A stretch of 64,000 nucleotides of DNA from Heterohyrax brucei (GCA_028571685.1 CM053142.1:68411296-68475295), one strand, 5' to 3'. Counted from the stretch's first letter, positions 20,689 to 33,150 are shown. The notes: generated by a model from the sequence alone, not told the origin. Translations and numbers: made by a program.

Positions 20689-23600
20689 CTGAAAGAGATA
20701 AAAATGAGGGATGAAAGAGAGGGAAAGTTATTTCTAACTAGCATCCTGGGTTCTTACTTTGCTTTAAATACAACATTATTTATATGCAGATATTCTACAG
20801 CCATGGGTAAGTTCTCCCAAGTAGTCATTTTCAGCATTTACTACTGGGTAGGATGGGGAGGGAACTTTTAGAAGTCCCCAAGGGCGTTCAATTGGCAGAA
20901 GAAAGGATGTCGTCTTCTCAAAGATCACAGAATCAAGCAACTTTACAACCTCTTCTGGAGTCTAGCAGAAAAGACTGAACTTAAATCTTCCTCCCCTAAA
21001 AAAAGAACCTCATGTTGCTCTATGCTTAAAAGGAATAGGGAATTTTTCAGGGGACCAAACATCCCCTAAATTCCTCAGATGTGGATCTATGTAATTCCTG
21101 TTTTCTTTACTGATTTTGTTAAGTTGGAGCGAGGAAGGCGTGGCCTTCACTGCAACAGATAAGGCCTTTACCCAGAACACTGGAGTACAGTGGACTGCAG
21201 TCTGACAGGACACAGGACGGTAAGGAAGAAACAGATGAAACAAAGCACTCACCGATGTATATGCCCGACTACAGATAGTGCAGGTGTACACCTTGGCATG
21301 CTTCACCGTATGTGTAGACAGGTGCACCTCTAGTGAGGCTGCATCTGTATACGCCCGATGACAGTTGTGGCACTTGTAGGGTTTATCTTTGTTGTGCTGC
21401 CGCCTGTGGGACTAAGCAATTTGGGAGAAAAGAAGATGAGTGCTCACTACTTTTCCTTCTAGTCTCCCTGACTTTTATGGAAAGGTTTGAGCAGAGTGTC
21501 AGGCCTCTTAGGCTTTCTTTCAATCTGAATCCAGTAGAAATTGCTTCAAATGAAACTTTAGGAGCTTGAGGCTAAGGAAACAAGCCTATCTCTTACAGCA
21601 CAGAACAAGATCTGAAAATTACAATGGTGACCTTTGCCTGGTCCCACTAGCACAGTGTGTGGTCCAAAGTGAGGGACAGGGAGCTCTAGAGAATCCCAAG
21701 ACATTTTCAGGGAGTCAACAAGGTCAAAATTATTTTTGAACAGTAGGACAGTGGTTGCCCTTCCAATGCATTTTAGAGGTTATATGATGTGATACAGCAA
21801 GAGACTGAGTATAGTAGATTAAAAATCCAGCCTCCTTCTATTAAGCCAAAGACTAGCTGGCAAAAAAGTGGAACTGTCATTCTTCTCACCATTTTTAATT
21901 TCTGTTTGGTTTTTGAAAATGCATTACTTACATTAAGATGTAATAGGTTTATTGTTATTTTTAAATGAATTAATAAATACTTTTTCAGTCTCTAGGTAGA
22001 AAGGTACTAACCTCCATGAACAAAAAAGCTCTGTAGGTCTGTCAGTAATTTGTAAGAGTGTAAAGGAGTTCTGAGAAAGCTTCAGATGTGAAGTAGTAGT
22101 CATGGCATTCCTATCCAAGACTCAGACTCCAGGTCATGTGTGAAGGATGGTGTACTTACTTGCAGATTGGAGAGCTGTGTGAAGGCTTTTTCACAGCCTG
22201 GGTGTGCACATTTGTATGGTCTATCACCGGTGTGGATTCTGCACAGGATGAGAAAAGAAGAAAGGGAAAGAAAGGAGTCAGAAATGTCACTCAAGCATTA
22301 GTTCCTCACACACTTCCTCAAGGCCAATCCTGTCCCGCTAAAAGAGGACATCAGCTGGGTCTCCAGGAGGCACCAGCCTTAGATCCTCTGTGACAAAGAT
22401 CAGGCTGTATGGCCTAATTTCTGATCACTACTTATATCAGCTTAAGCTGGGCCTCCTTTGTACTGCAGGGCAGGAGACCTGATGGCTCAACACCCAAGGG
22501 ACAGGCACTCCGTGATGTGACATACAAGTCCTACAGCAACTGTCCCTCATCAATGTTCAGAAGCATAAGCTAAACACAATGGTAAAGAAAAAGAAAATTA
22601 CAACACTTCTTCCTTGGTCCCCAACCTGCAGCCAGAAACCATCCTCTTAGCCTTCAGCATCAACCAGAGAAGTTCTGGTGTCAAAGAGAAGCAGAGTAAG
22701 TGTTATTAATACTCATGGAAACTCTGTGGGGATTTTCCCAGCCTAGCACCCCAACAGCAGGAAATGCCTAGCTTGGTACCAATCTGACTTCTATCCCCAA
22801 CAGTACTGGATCCTCTACTGAGATAAGCCAAGAACTCAAGGGTCTCTGACACCTGTTCCTCATCAGGGACTTCAGAACCATCCTTGTGACCAGCGGCTCT
22901 TCTGGACCTCCGATCTCAAGTCTTTAAAACATCGCAGGACATGTTTCCTCCTTGTGAGGATTGCCTGACTCCTCAAGTCAAGACATCCGACCGCAGGAAA
23001 GTGGAAATCATTACATCCAAAAGAAGCTGATGAAAAGGCCTGTGGCTTAACTTGAGATACTGTTAAAGATCATCACTCTCTTCTAGTTGGCAGGTTAATT
23101 TCCTTGTGATCACTTCAGATTCATAGGACAAACAGTGGGCATGCTGAAGAAGTATGAGCCTTTAAATTTTCTGTTTGCCAGTCTTCTGTGAATACTTAGC
23201 ACATTCTTTCCCTCTAATTCCTGGTATCCCATGGAGGCTTGCTTGTTGGTGTGGATGTTACAAGGCTAGTATCCAGCTAAAGTTTGATTGTATTTCCCAT
23301 TCAGAGTTGGTTCCCCAGTCAAACACCTCTGCTTTGACATCAAGGAGAAACTCTTGCAAGATGTGTGCACTGAGTGTTTTTAGAAAGGGAGATGAGTGAA
23401 AGAGTTGTCTCTGCTCCAGATGAGTCTGCCTCTTATTTATCAGGGACACTGTATCTTCCCAATGTAGCTCTCATTCCACAAATGTTCTCTCTTGGCATCC
23501 ACTTTTGCCTCCAGTGATGCTGCTTGGTCTTCCTTCTTCCTGAGGCCAGTGCTGCTCTCCTCCAGCCAGGTCTCTCCTCCAGCCAGGTCTCTCCCCCGCC

Positions 23601-26600
23601 CCCCGCATGCGGGTTGTTGTATATGTCCAGGGCGGGGGTGGGGAGGGCATGCCAGCGGGGCGGGGGCAGTAGCCTGCCACTCTCCCTTACCGTGTGTGCT
23701 GCTGGAGGTGAGAGAGCTGGCGGAAGGCCTTCTGGCAGTAGGAACAGTTGTAGGGCTTGGCCCCCGAGTGGATACGGAGGTGCTGGGCCAGGTAGGAGGT
23801 GTTGGCGAAGGTCTTGGAGCAGTGCGGGCACTTGTGGGGCTTGATGGTCTCCGTGTGCATCTTGGAGTGGATCCTGCCGGAGAGGAGAGGAAGGAAGGGG
23901 GGAGGAGGAAGCAGTTCGACACCACGGGCTCAGCTCTCTGCTGGGTGAAATGATGTTGCTTGAAGGATGAAAGCACCCCTCCTCCCTCCTCCCAAAGACA
24001 CTCCGGCCTGGACAGGCTAATGAAGAGGACACCCAGATCTAGGCTGTTGCTGATTTTTAGTCGTTGGCTAGAGTGACAGTGAGATGATGAATAGCTGTAA
24101 CCCATGGCTTCTGGTAACCTCATTCAGTCTCTTCAACCCTCTGTTCTGTTTCTAAGGTTATACACTCACCACAGATACCCTGCTTCCAAATAGTAATTTG
24201 AACCAAGACCAATACCGACTGTTCCCCATGGACCTCAAGTTGAATGCACACCTTGGCTCACAACTGAAGCATATAGTAAAAGCAGGGCCTGCTCTGCAGA
24301 AGATTTCCGAACACAGACACGAGAGAAACCACAACAACTGTTCCAGACTTTGGGCGTGGAGACCAGAATTTTCCAGGCCCCACACAGTGCTAGGATATAG
24401 TTTACTTTTTCAGCCAGTAATGGGAGAGAATTGAGGCTCTTTTCCAGAGGGCAAAGGTGAAAGGGAAAAGAAAAAATAAGACCTTTGGAAAGAGGAGTAC
24501 ATGTAGGCAGCATGGCCCTGGGAGCACAGGATGGGCACAGCCAGGTAGTGGGGTAAAAGTGAGAGTAGCCTTACCGGGTGTGCTGTTGAAGGTGGGAGAG
24601 CTGGCGGAAGGACTTCTCACAGAAGTTACAACTGTAGGGCTTAGCCCCTGAGTGTATTCGGATGTGCTGGGCCAGGTAGGAGCTGTTGGCGAAGGTCTTG
24701 GAACAATGTGGGCACTTGTGGGGCTTGGTCTCGGTGTGTGACTTGGAGTGGATCTGCATCTCCGACTTCGAGTAGAATGTCAGTGAGCACATCCGGCACC
24801 TGGCCAAGTGAGGGCAAGTGGTTAGAACCCTTCCCAGCAAGAAGGCACTGCTGAGCCCTCCCCTCTCTACTTCCCAAAGAACCCAGCCTATCTATTCTCT
24901 CTCCTGTTCCAACTACATTGTGAGACCCTTGAGAGGTGATCTCTATTTTGTTCACCTTTATAGCCTATACTTCTTACACAGCATATTATAGACACTCCAT
25001 ATGTTTGCCGAACGACTGAACTTCTAAATATACAAAAACAAGAATTCAACTAGGTAAGACACGGAAATTTTATTATGGACTCTGGGCTAATGTGGATTCC
25101 ACTAGACCAAGAATACTCACTACTGTATTTTGTTTTGATTCTGCCTATAACTTGATTTCAAACTTTTTCAATAATTCCTTTTTCATGTATAAAGTACATC
25201 CTTCAAGAATCCTGAGGGCCCCAAAACACTACTGAAGAACTGATAAGAGTTTCTGGAAGGGCTTCATCACATCGTCTCAGGTAATTTTCTTCACTCAGAT
25301 TTGTCCTACTTCCTTTCCGGCAGTACTTCTCAGAAAGAAAGTGATGGATGAGAAATATCACAATTATTTGGAGAAGCTTTTCCAAACGACATGAAGTCTG
25401 GCCTCCACTCTCTATTTCATATGTTACATCCACCAGCCCTGACTGCCTGTAACTAACCCCTCCTTTGCAATCCAGTGAAAATCACTTTTGAGTAAGCCAA
25501 GGTAACTGCTGGGGGTGGGCTGTATCCCTCAAGTATTTAGGAGAAAAAGGTCTGCGAAACTGTACCTTCCATGTCAAACTCTGGGTCAACACCCAGATTA
25601 TATAGATATACTTTCACGTATCACTTAGGTTGGTAAAGTTCCTATGCTCTGCCACTGTTCAACAATATCAAAATAAGGAGGCCTCTAAACTAGCTAAGCT
25701 GTAACAGTTTAGACTCAAATTTATGGTCTGTAAAATGGAGAGAAACATCTGCCCCCTAAAAGGGTCAGCAAACACCTGGTACAGTCAGGTAAGCTAAATG
25801 TTCTGTAATAAAACAATAGTGTCAACACTAATAGCATTAGTACCATGGGCAGGCTCATGCTACTATGTATTTCACGACATATTTCACTTTCTTGGGTAAA
25901 AGCTATCCATGTGTGGGTGGAACCCTGAAACTTTCCTCAACAACTCATCAGTGCACACTGTGGGCTCATATAAAGGCAGCAGCCTGGCAGCCAGGCAACT
26001 GGGGCAAGCTCCTCTTCTTGGGGTTCTCCCCACACCTTACTTCTGTAAGAGAGGCTTGAAAAGGTATGGCGTATAATTTCAACTTGTCTTCTGATCTCAT
26101 GTGAATTCTTAGAGAATAAATGAGATCATTACTAAAAAGAACCACAGAATTCCTCAGGAAAAAAGACATCACTGTTAGATGGTATATGACCTCTGTATTA
26201 ACGTGTTTAGTGAAATTCCAGTAATTAAGGCCAATTTCCATTTCTTTATTCACTTAACATGCTGAAGTGCAGTTTAGATATGATGCCAGTTTACTAATCT
26301 GACAGTTGTCTATGATGCTCAATCACTGTGTAAGAGGCAGGAAGATTCTGTTTATAGTTAGCATGGTCCCAAGGACACAGCCACTAGGGGTCTGGACACC
26401 CAGGTTCTACTCAAGGTTCAGTTACACACCTTTTCATCAATCTAGACCTCAAATTTATGGTCTATAAAATGGAGAGAAATATCTGTGCCCCTAAAAGGGC
26501 TAGCAAACACCCAGGACAGTCAGGTAAGCTAAGTGTTCTCTAATAACACAATAGTGTTAACACCAACAGAATCAGTGCCATGGGCAAGCTCATGCTACTA

Positions 26601-29600
26601 TGTATTTCACTAGAAAATATACACACTGTCAATTGGAGGGCAACTGTAGTAACATTGCAAGATAATTTCACCTGATTATTAACATTTCTCCAAGAGACAG
26701 AAAACAACATTCATTGGAACTCAAGCAAAATCTCATTAATGTGTGTAAGGTGCTTTTAAAGTGCAAACACCCAGCTACACCTTTAACATTAAAGTTCGCT
26801 TTAAAAAAGAAAATAATCCTCTTCATCAAAGTTTCCAATGACAGAAGACTCTGCAAAACCGAAAGTCATTAATTATAAACTGGCTGCAAAGCGGGCAGTC
26901 TCAAGAGGTACTAGGTACAGACCTAATAACAATGATAAAAAACAGTTGCTATTTGTTGTTGTCTGCCTTTACCAGACCTTCGCTAGGCACTTTACATGCA
27001 TTATTTCTACTCCTCTTGAGAACTGAGATCTGGGCAGGTACTACCCGTTTTACAGAAAAACCACAGAAAAGTTAAGTATTATGTCAAGGGGCGAGTAGTT
27101 GTTCATCATGATGTGATGATTCTAACCTAATTTCAGATTCCCAACACTGGAGGTATTCAGCAGAGGACAAATACTTGCCAGGAATGTTAAGGCTAAAGCT
27201 ACAGAAAAGGGGCTGGGTAGGTGACCATCCAAGTGTTTCTAATTCTAAAATTCTATGAAGTCAAACGAAAGAGTAAAAGTCCTCTGGTGTGAGATCTTAA
27301 AGAATGGAAAGAAATTCAGTTTAGCAGAGAGCTGTGGCAGTAGCAATAGCAGTTAGCATGGGACAGAAAAGTTAGCACCCACTACTGCTCAGTGCACTAC
27401 TCCAGAGGGGACTGTTCTCATTGGACACAGTGAGAACAGTGTCTTTGGAAGCACCCAATGCAAAGGCCTTGGTCACATTTACTTTGAATTATCCCTCGAT
27501 TTTTTCCCAAGATGTGTTTTTCCCTCAAAACATTTCCACAAGATAGATGACGGCTGTGCCTGATCTTCCCATTTTACAAATGGGAACAAAGAGCTACTAG
27601 GGATGTTAAAGTGATTTGCCCAAAGTAAAATAACTCAATTTCCCCACATCTAGCCAAATACCACTGACCACTCTTCACAGGTATGGATGCACTTTATTCA
27701 CACATGAATGTAAATTGGGATTCTCTGTGATTAAAAAGATTCTTTTGGAACTTCAATGTTCTGAATTTCTGAAGAACTTCCACCTGTTCACCTAGAATAC
27801 AATTTGTCCCCCTTAAAATTCAGAGTTCTCTTTAATTACCTGGGGGTGGGGCCTGCCAAGGATTCCTAAAACATTGAGGGTAAGAAGAATTCTATCAGAG
27901 CTTCCTCCCAGCTGTATATTCACATTTCTTTTCACACACACAGTTTGGGGAGTTCAGAGACAGCTTTAATGGAGGTAAAAAAGATAAAAAATAAAACCCT
28001 GGAAGAGTCAGGGGACCCAGCACCAATTAAAGGGCTTCAGAGAGTATTACAGAACCTTCCTACTACTCCTGCAACAAATTTCATATAGGTGAATCTCGAT
28101 GTAACAGTGACCTCACTTGAAGCAAATACATAAAAATCCAGGTAACTACACAATAAATTGAAAAGAGACTTTCATTTATGAAGTCATACATAAACAAATG
28201 CCTTTAAATGAATCAAACTTGTCAGGTACCCTTACAATATGATACAATATAAACATTTTCCAAGAACACTTTATCATACAGAGTAGACAAAGTAAAACCC
28301 CAAAATACCAAACCCACTGTCATCAAGTCAATTCTGACTCATAACAACCCTATAGGACAGAGTAGAACTGCCCTATTGAGTTTCCAAGGAGCAGGTGGTT
28401 GATTTGAGCTGCTGACCTTTTGGATAGCAGCCAAGCTCTTAAACACTGTGCCACCAAGCGGGCACACCTATAACAATAAAGCTGCAGTGAACTTTTGGTT
28501 TATAAGCTGGAATTTTGCAGCATTCAATTCTTTCTGCATAGCAACGCTGCCCTCATTTTCCCACACAAAGAGGGATTTAAACAATCTGTAGTTGTAGCTA
28601 CTCTCCACAGGAGAACTATACAATACAAACAGAAATAAATGCTTATGTTGACTCTTTCTTTTAAAGTTCCCAACATTTCAAATCTTATCTGATATATACT
28701 CCCAACAAACGGGAGGCATAAACAGAATTCTCCCCATTTCACAGATGAGGAAACTGAGGCCCAGAGAGGGGAAAAGGACTTGCCCAGGGTCACACAGCAA
28801 GTTCGTGGTGGAGCCGGGAACTGAATCCATGAGCCCAAGGCTCTGTCCATTTCCTGTGCCGCAGTTCCCTTCGCTCCTAAAATGGGAACAACATTGCCCA
28901 TCTCGGTACACTAAGGACAGACCCAGTCTCCCAGCCATGCACATCTGCCCCTGTCCACATCAAAGCTGTGACAGTGGTTATCCCACTCTATAAACTGAGG
29001 GCAAACTCCCCAAACCCACTAGGGCCCTTGATAGTTCTCAAGGTGATTAAAGATTTTCAACTTTCAAAGGGCAAGGAGTTTACTTATACAATTACTTTTG
29101 TATATAGTACCACATGCAAATGACACGTAATACTTTTTGGTAATGGACAACTTGGAGAAAATAAGGATCAAAAGAAGTTTTATGAATTAGTAAGCGAGCA
29201 AACAGTCATTTCATCACCATGTACCCCCAAGGGGGGTGGAGGGAAGCATCCTATTCCTCCCATCTTTTTATGCAGACCCCTCCATCCCAACCATGCAGTG
29301 TCCGACAGGCTCAGTGCTCAAATATGGCCCAAGAACCAGAAGATGGCACATAGGTTAGGTTAGACGCTTACCAGAAAGGTTTCTCAGAAAAATACGAATG
29401 GAAAATATAGAAAGCAAACAAGAGCTGGACATAAAGTCCCAAACCAACTCTAAAGCCTTATTACAAGACGGAAACTCCACTCTCACTCAAAAATAAGTCA
29501 ATGCTGATGATCCCCAAAACTAGGTTAAAAAAGAGTGAAATTGGTCTGTATTCTGGGGAAAGAGGACTAGAAAGTGCTAAAAGCTCTGCCTTTCCATCCT

Positions 29601-31159
29601 GTGACAGAACACTTGACATGCAAGTGGACCTGAGGTGGAAAGCTATCAGAGTACGGAGCCTGATTTGGGGCAGGACACAAGGGGGTAGGGGCAGTGATCC
29701 TCACCCCATCCTGCCCCCTGGCTCTAGCTCCTACCTGTAGGTCTTGCCGTCTTTCTGATGATCATCATCATCCTCAGGAGACAGGACATAAGGGTCATTC
29801 ATCTCAGGAAGCCCTGATTCCAGCATCCGCTTCTTCTTTCGGCCCCGGGGGGCTTTAGGAGCCACATTGCCACCTCCACCACCACCTCCGCCTCCTTCCT
29901 CAGTTAGGGTTGATGCTACCTTCTTGGAGAGGTCAGGGACCACCTGCAGGGCTTGTGAGCCAGGGGGAAGAGCTGAGACAATCATGGGAGCCGAAATGGG
30001 GAAGGTCTGAGCTGATGTGGCTGTGGTCACAAGAGAGCCTGAGGGGGACGTGATTACCAAACCTGGACCTAAGATTGGGAGAAAAAGGAGATGGTGTTAT
30101 ATTGCCCTGTCCTGATCCTGACTCTTGTTTCATTTTACTTCCCCCAGACAACTGTCTAATTAACCCCTTACCACCACCACCCAGCCCAGAGTATACAGGA
30201 AAGCCCAAACCCTATGGAAAAACAATGGTCTCCTAGCCCCTGTCCCCACCCCCCTGGTAACAGTGAGATTTACCCCTTGATTGACTCCCTTCTCTTCTCC
30301 ACCTCTGAGAACAGGAGACTCCTTGATTCAGAGAAGGAAAGAATGTCACCTCCTCAAAAGCAGGGAACGCATCTTCTACTTCTTTGTATCCCCCACAATG
30401 CCTAGCACATTGCTAGGCACACAGTAGGCACTTAATAAAAATCTGATTGAGTAATCAAACACATATCCCACTCCCCATATCCTTGGAGCCCTCCAGCCTG
30501 GGGTACTGATCACTGAAGATCAACACCTCAGATTGGAGAAGAGCAGAGTTGCTCACCAGCAGTCATCAGTCCTGTAGACGGCACAGGGACCACCGTGATA
30601 TTCTGGGTAACTGATGCCTGGCTGTGGGGGGTCAACTGTTCTGACTTGGATTCTGTGTCCATAGTGATGCCTGAGGGCAGGGACACCGAAGCAGGCACTG
30701 TCAGCAAGGTAGGGTAGTGAGGTGGAGCCAGCCCACAGCCCTTCTCTGGTAATAGCTGATCCTTCATCTTATTGATGAACATTGTGTTTTCAATCTGTAA
30801 GAAAAGGAAGGAAGGGTGTCATCTTCAGACTGGAACACAGTTTGATTTTGTCTGTTCCCTAAGTATTTCTCATTTTTGTCCTCCTCTCTGGAGATCAAGG
30901 ATCTAGGAGTTAATATCTTTGTGCTTTCAGAAAAACTTAAGCAGAAACACTGTATAATTTTCAGTGATGTGGGACTTATGAACAGCACACGGTTTATCTT
31001 TTGCTTCAGTCTGCACAGTAACAGAACCTACTATTCAGAGCTGAAAAAATACACAATGGGTGAGGAGCAACAAAGTTAGCAAACACCACCTACCTGTCCC
31101 GAGACTGTGGGGATAGAAGGCCAGAAGTACGGGTTAGAATTGAAGTGAGATTCTTCCAT
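20284..31159 (-). CDS. ZNF384: ZNF384 (NMP4/CIZ), C2H2 zinc-finger transcription factor (8 coding exons, 562 aa)
   Basis: Coding exons in order: 31094-31159, 30557-30794, 29735-30068, 24575-24799, 23691-23873, 22160-22238, 21253-21411, 20284-20688; total 1689 nt in one frame. The protein starts MEESHFNSNPYFWPSIPTVS. Residues 1-200 are Pro/Ser/Thr-rich and end with a Gly9 run, a basic PRGRKKKRM nuclear-localisation motif and an acidic EDDDD patch. Eight C2H2 fingers span about 212-440; the first has C214, C217, H230, H234. The C-terminus is an alanine run, alternating Q-A repeat, SQASQ, Q12 and Q-P repeats, then a conserved tail (CSFDLTPYKTAEHHKDICLT). Known: ZNF384 is a nuclear-matrix factor that binds A/T-rich DNA and regulates matrix and bone genes; it is also a fusion partner in B-ALL. 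The human form I recall is about 577 aa; a shorter polyQ explains part of the difference. Confidence 0.97.
21253..21411 (-). CDS. ZNF384: ZNF384 coding exon 7 (zinc fingers 6 end, 7, start of 8)
   Basis: Encodes SHRRQHNKDKPYKCHNCHRA, YTDAASLEVHLSTHTVKHAK and VYTCTICSRAYTS. The acceptor CTTAG at 21412-21416 is chosen because it keeps the finger spacing intact; CACAG eight bases inside would lose the frame. Confidence 0.95.
22160..22238 (-). CDS. ZNF384: ZNF384 coding exon 6 (zinc finger 6)
   Basis: Encodes IHTGDRPYKCAHPGCEKAFT plus QLSNLQ, a TFIIIA-like C-x4-C finger. Acceptor GTGCAG, donor GTAAGT. Confidence 0.95.
23691..23873 (-). CDS. ZNF384: ZNF384 coding exon 5 (cassette exon, two zinc fingers)
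   Basis: 183 bp, divisible by three and phase-matched, so it can be skipped cleanly. Encodes IHSKMHTETIKPHKCPHCSK, TFANTSYLAQHLRIHSGAKP and YNCSYCQKAFRQLSHLQQHT, nearly a copy of the fingers in exon 4. In human this exon is alternative (8- versus 6-finger isoforms, 61 residues apart). Confidence 0.95.
24575..24799 (-). CDS. ZNF384: ZNF384 coding exon 4 (zinc fingers 1-3)
   Basis: Encodes CRMCSLTFYSKSEMQIHSKS, HTETKPHKCPHCSKTFANSS, YLAQHIRIHSGAKPYSCNFC and EKSFRQLSHLQQHT. Acceptor GGCCAG, donor GTAAGG. Strongly similar to the next exon. Confidence 0.96.
25710..25875 (+). repeat. Local direct duplication in ZNF384 intron, copy 1
   Basis: About 166 bp closely matching 26443-26610. Includes a MIR-like piece (TTTATGGTCTGTAAAATGGA) and unique text beyond it (CATGCTACTATGTATTTCAC). 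Confidence 0.8.
26443..26610 (+). repeat. Local direct duplication in ZNF384 intron, copy 2
   Basis: Partner of 25710-25875, 733 bp away (start to start). TTTATGGTCTATAAAATGGA and CATGCTACTATGTATTTCAC mark the two ends. The segment just upstream (26350-26440) also looks like MIR. Confidence 0.8.
26960..27110 (-). repeat. MIR SINE fragment
   Basis: CTAGGCACTTTACATGCATT and GGGCAGGTACTACCCGTTTT follow the MIR reverse complement. Confidence 0.65.
27540..27640 (-). repeat. MIR SINE fragment
   Basis: CCATTTTACAAATGGGAACA then GTGATTTGCCCAAAGTAAAA. Confidence 0.6.
28305..28462 (-). mobile_element. AfroSINE
   Basis: Nearly full-length minus-strand copy in a ZNF384 intron: AAACCCACTGTCATCAAGTC, CTGACTCATAACAACCCTAT, and complement of the head ending CACTGTGCCACCAAG. 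Confidence 0.9.
28690..28830 (-). repeat. MIR SINE, well preserved
   Basis: CCCCATTTCACAGATGAGGA, AACTGAGGCCCAGAGAGGGG and GCCCAGGGTCACACAGCAAG match the MIR core and head. Confidence 0.85.
29735..30068 (-). CDS. ZNF384: ZNF384 coding exon 3 (Gly run, NLS, acidic patch)
   Basis: Encodes residues 102-212, including TEE followed by nine Gly, then NVAPKAPRGRKKKRM and PYVLSPEDDDDHQKDGKTY. Acceptor TCTTAG, donor GTAGGAG. Confidence 0.95.
30300..30455 (+). repeat. L2 LINE 3' end
   Basis: AATGCCTAGCACATTGCTAG, GCACACAGTAGGCACTTAAT and AAAAATCTGATTGAG form the standard L2 3' terminus. Confidence 0.8.
30557..30794 (-). CDS. ZNF384: ZNF384 coding exon 2
   Basis: Encodes residues 23-101 (IENTMFINKMKDQLLPEKGC through VVPVPSTGLMTA). 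No folded domain; Ser/Thr/Pro-rich. Acceptor TTACAG, donor GTGAGC. Confidence 0.95.
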
Positions 31160-31164
31160 CCTAC
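31094..31164 (-). CDS. ZNF384: ZNF384 first coding exon
   Basis: Five bases of 5' UTR then ATG at 31159-31157; encodes the 22 residues MEESHFNSNPYFWPSIPTVS-GQ. Acceptor TTTCAG, donor GTAGGT. Confidence 0.95.
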
Positions 31165-31384
31165 CTGAAAGAAGAAAGAAGAAACCATATCACACTCAGG
31201 AAGAAATCTGAAGAAGCTTAGCAATGGAGAAAGAGGGGTGAGGAATTCTTGGTCTCTTCTCTGGCACTGACCACAAGGCTGGGGATTAGCAGTCAAGGCC
31301 TTAGGATCTAGCATTATTAGTATCCTTGATCGAAGCCACTTGGCACTATATCCCTCCTCAGCCAACAGATGCTATCCTAGTCAA

Positions 31385-31545
31385 CATTTGTAAAATAATC
31401 TACATATATCTCACGTACCCACAGAATGTTTCCCAGACCCGAAAGAAGCAGAATCAGTATTACTTTCCTTTGCTGACAAATAGAGAAAATGAGACCATGA
31501 GAGGGGAAGGGATGTGCCCAAGGTTACACAAAGCAAATCATTAGT
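31385..31545 (-). repeat. MIR SINE fragment
   Basis: ATAGAGAAAATGAGACCATG, then GGGATGTGCCCAAGGTTACA. Confidence 0.6.
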
Positions 31546-32107
31546 ACTTAGCACTGTTCCTCTTTTCCTTAACCCCTCAAATTCACCATCCTTGAAATAA
31601 AAATTCCAAGTGTTCCAAACAACATGCCTATAGTTCTATATAACTTGAAAAAGTTCTAGACTAGAGCACATAAGGCTTAAGGGAATTACAGAATGAAGCT
31701 GGTAAGAATCAGAAGCAAGATATTTTTTGAGTACCAGCAGGTATCTGGTGACTGTGCCCTACCACAGTCTAAGAACAACCATGGTGCTGTGGTGGATCCC
31801 ACACAAGCAGGGTGAACAGTGAGAACCTAGGAGTTACCAGTTTAGAAAAGGATTCTGGCACCAGCAGTAGCAGCAGCAGCATCCCAGATGTCCACCTAAA
31901 AGGATTCAGAATAGGGACAACTGGGTATCCTCAAATACTATGTGGATGACAATTAAGCTTAAAACTTTGGGAGTGAAATAAGATATAAGAAAAGTAAACA
32001 CTGGGGATCATATAGCAACTCACAAACAGCTACAGAATCCTGGTACCCCACTACCCAATTTTCATACTCTGATACTTTCCCTGGCAAATCTTAGCTGGCA
32101 GACATGC

Positions 32108-32260
32108 TCCCACTACCGTCGAGTCATTGTGACTCATGGCAACTGAGTAGGACACAGGAGAACTGCCCCATAGAGTTTCCAAGGAGTACCTGGCAGATTT
32201 AAACTGCTGACCCTTTGGTTAGCAGCCACAGCACTTAACCTCTACGTCACCAGTGTTTCC
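32108..32260 (-). mobile_element. AfroSINE
   Basis: Minus-strand copy missing the A-rich tail: CCACTACCGTCGAGTCATTG to CGTCACCAGTGTTTCC. Confidence 0.9.
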
Positions 32261-32993
32261 TAGTCAAAAAGAACTTCCCCAAATCCTAGAGCAAGAAAGA
32301 TGTAGACTAGCAGGAGGCAGAACAGACAGTATATATAATATTGGTGGAATGGAAAGGAAGAGCAGGAAATAAACATTATCACCACACTGCCACTCTGAGC
32401 CAAGAGTGATGAGGTACAGGTGACTTATGGCCACATCAGACCCATAGAGGATGTGCTGGGGGAAGCTAAGAGGCTAAACTAGACAGAGAAAATGGATTTT
32501 AAGTAATGGTTAAGGAAACTAGGAAAGACCATCAACAAAGGGATTGAAGTAGAAAACATATTCTAAATGTAATCTTGTTCCTTGTATTTTTCCAGGAATC
32601 TCATCACATTTTTTGCTCTATGAAACAATACCCTTATTTCCTACAAAACCTATAAAGGAAAGGAGAACTGAATCTCAGTCTACATTTTCTTAAAAAGTAT
32701 CAAAGGAGAGGAGAAAAATGCACCAAATCTGGGACTAGAACACGTTCACAAAAATAAGTCTCAGTGTTAAATGATTGAGGATCAACCACTGGCAAATCCT
32801 GTTTCCTGAATTATAAAATACAGTAAAACCATGGTGTTAACCTAACCCTTCCGGCACTAGCTTTATAAGGGGGCTCAGGTCCTACTCAGGCAACAGAATT
32901 AAAAGACAATCAGATCACAGTTTACAAGGATCTAAGCCCTTTGGTCAGCAGAGATCATATCCTCTATATCTGTACCTCCCCACAGTTTCTGAT

Positions 32994-33150
32994 GGAAACC
33001 CTGGTGGCGTAGTGATTAAGTGCTACAGTTGCTAACCAAAAGGTCGGCAGTTTAAATCTACCAGACGCTCCTTGGAAACTCCAGGGAGCAGTTCTACTCT
33101 GTCCTATAGGGTTGCTATGAGTTGAAACTGACTTGGCAGTGGGTTTATAG
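32994..33150 (+). mobile_element. AfroSINE, full length
   Basis: GGAAACCCTGGTGGCGTAGT, B-box-like AAAGGTCGGCAGTTTAAATC, and end GCTATGAGTTGAAACTGACT. One of the closest copies to consensus in the window. Confidence 0.93.

Noticed and set aside
20086..20871. Long plus-strand open frames opposite the ZNF384 last exon
   Set aside because: They are shadows of the Q/A and polyQ repeat, which stays open in several frames; no start context or splice sites support them.
23440..24123. 199- and 227-aa minus-strand frames around ZNF384 exon 5
   Set aside because: They run through the real exon out of frame and across intron; only the zinc-finger frame 23691-23873 has correct splice sites and domain content.
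32994..33150. tRNA gene reading of AfroSINE heads
   Set aside because: A- and B-box-like motifs are present, but the sequence continues into a SINE body and tail and lacks a tRNA cloverleaf; the same holds for the other copies.
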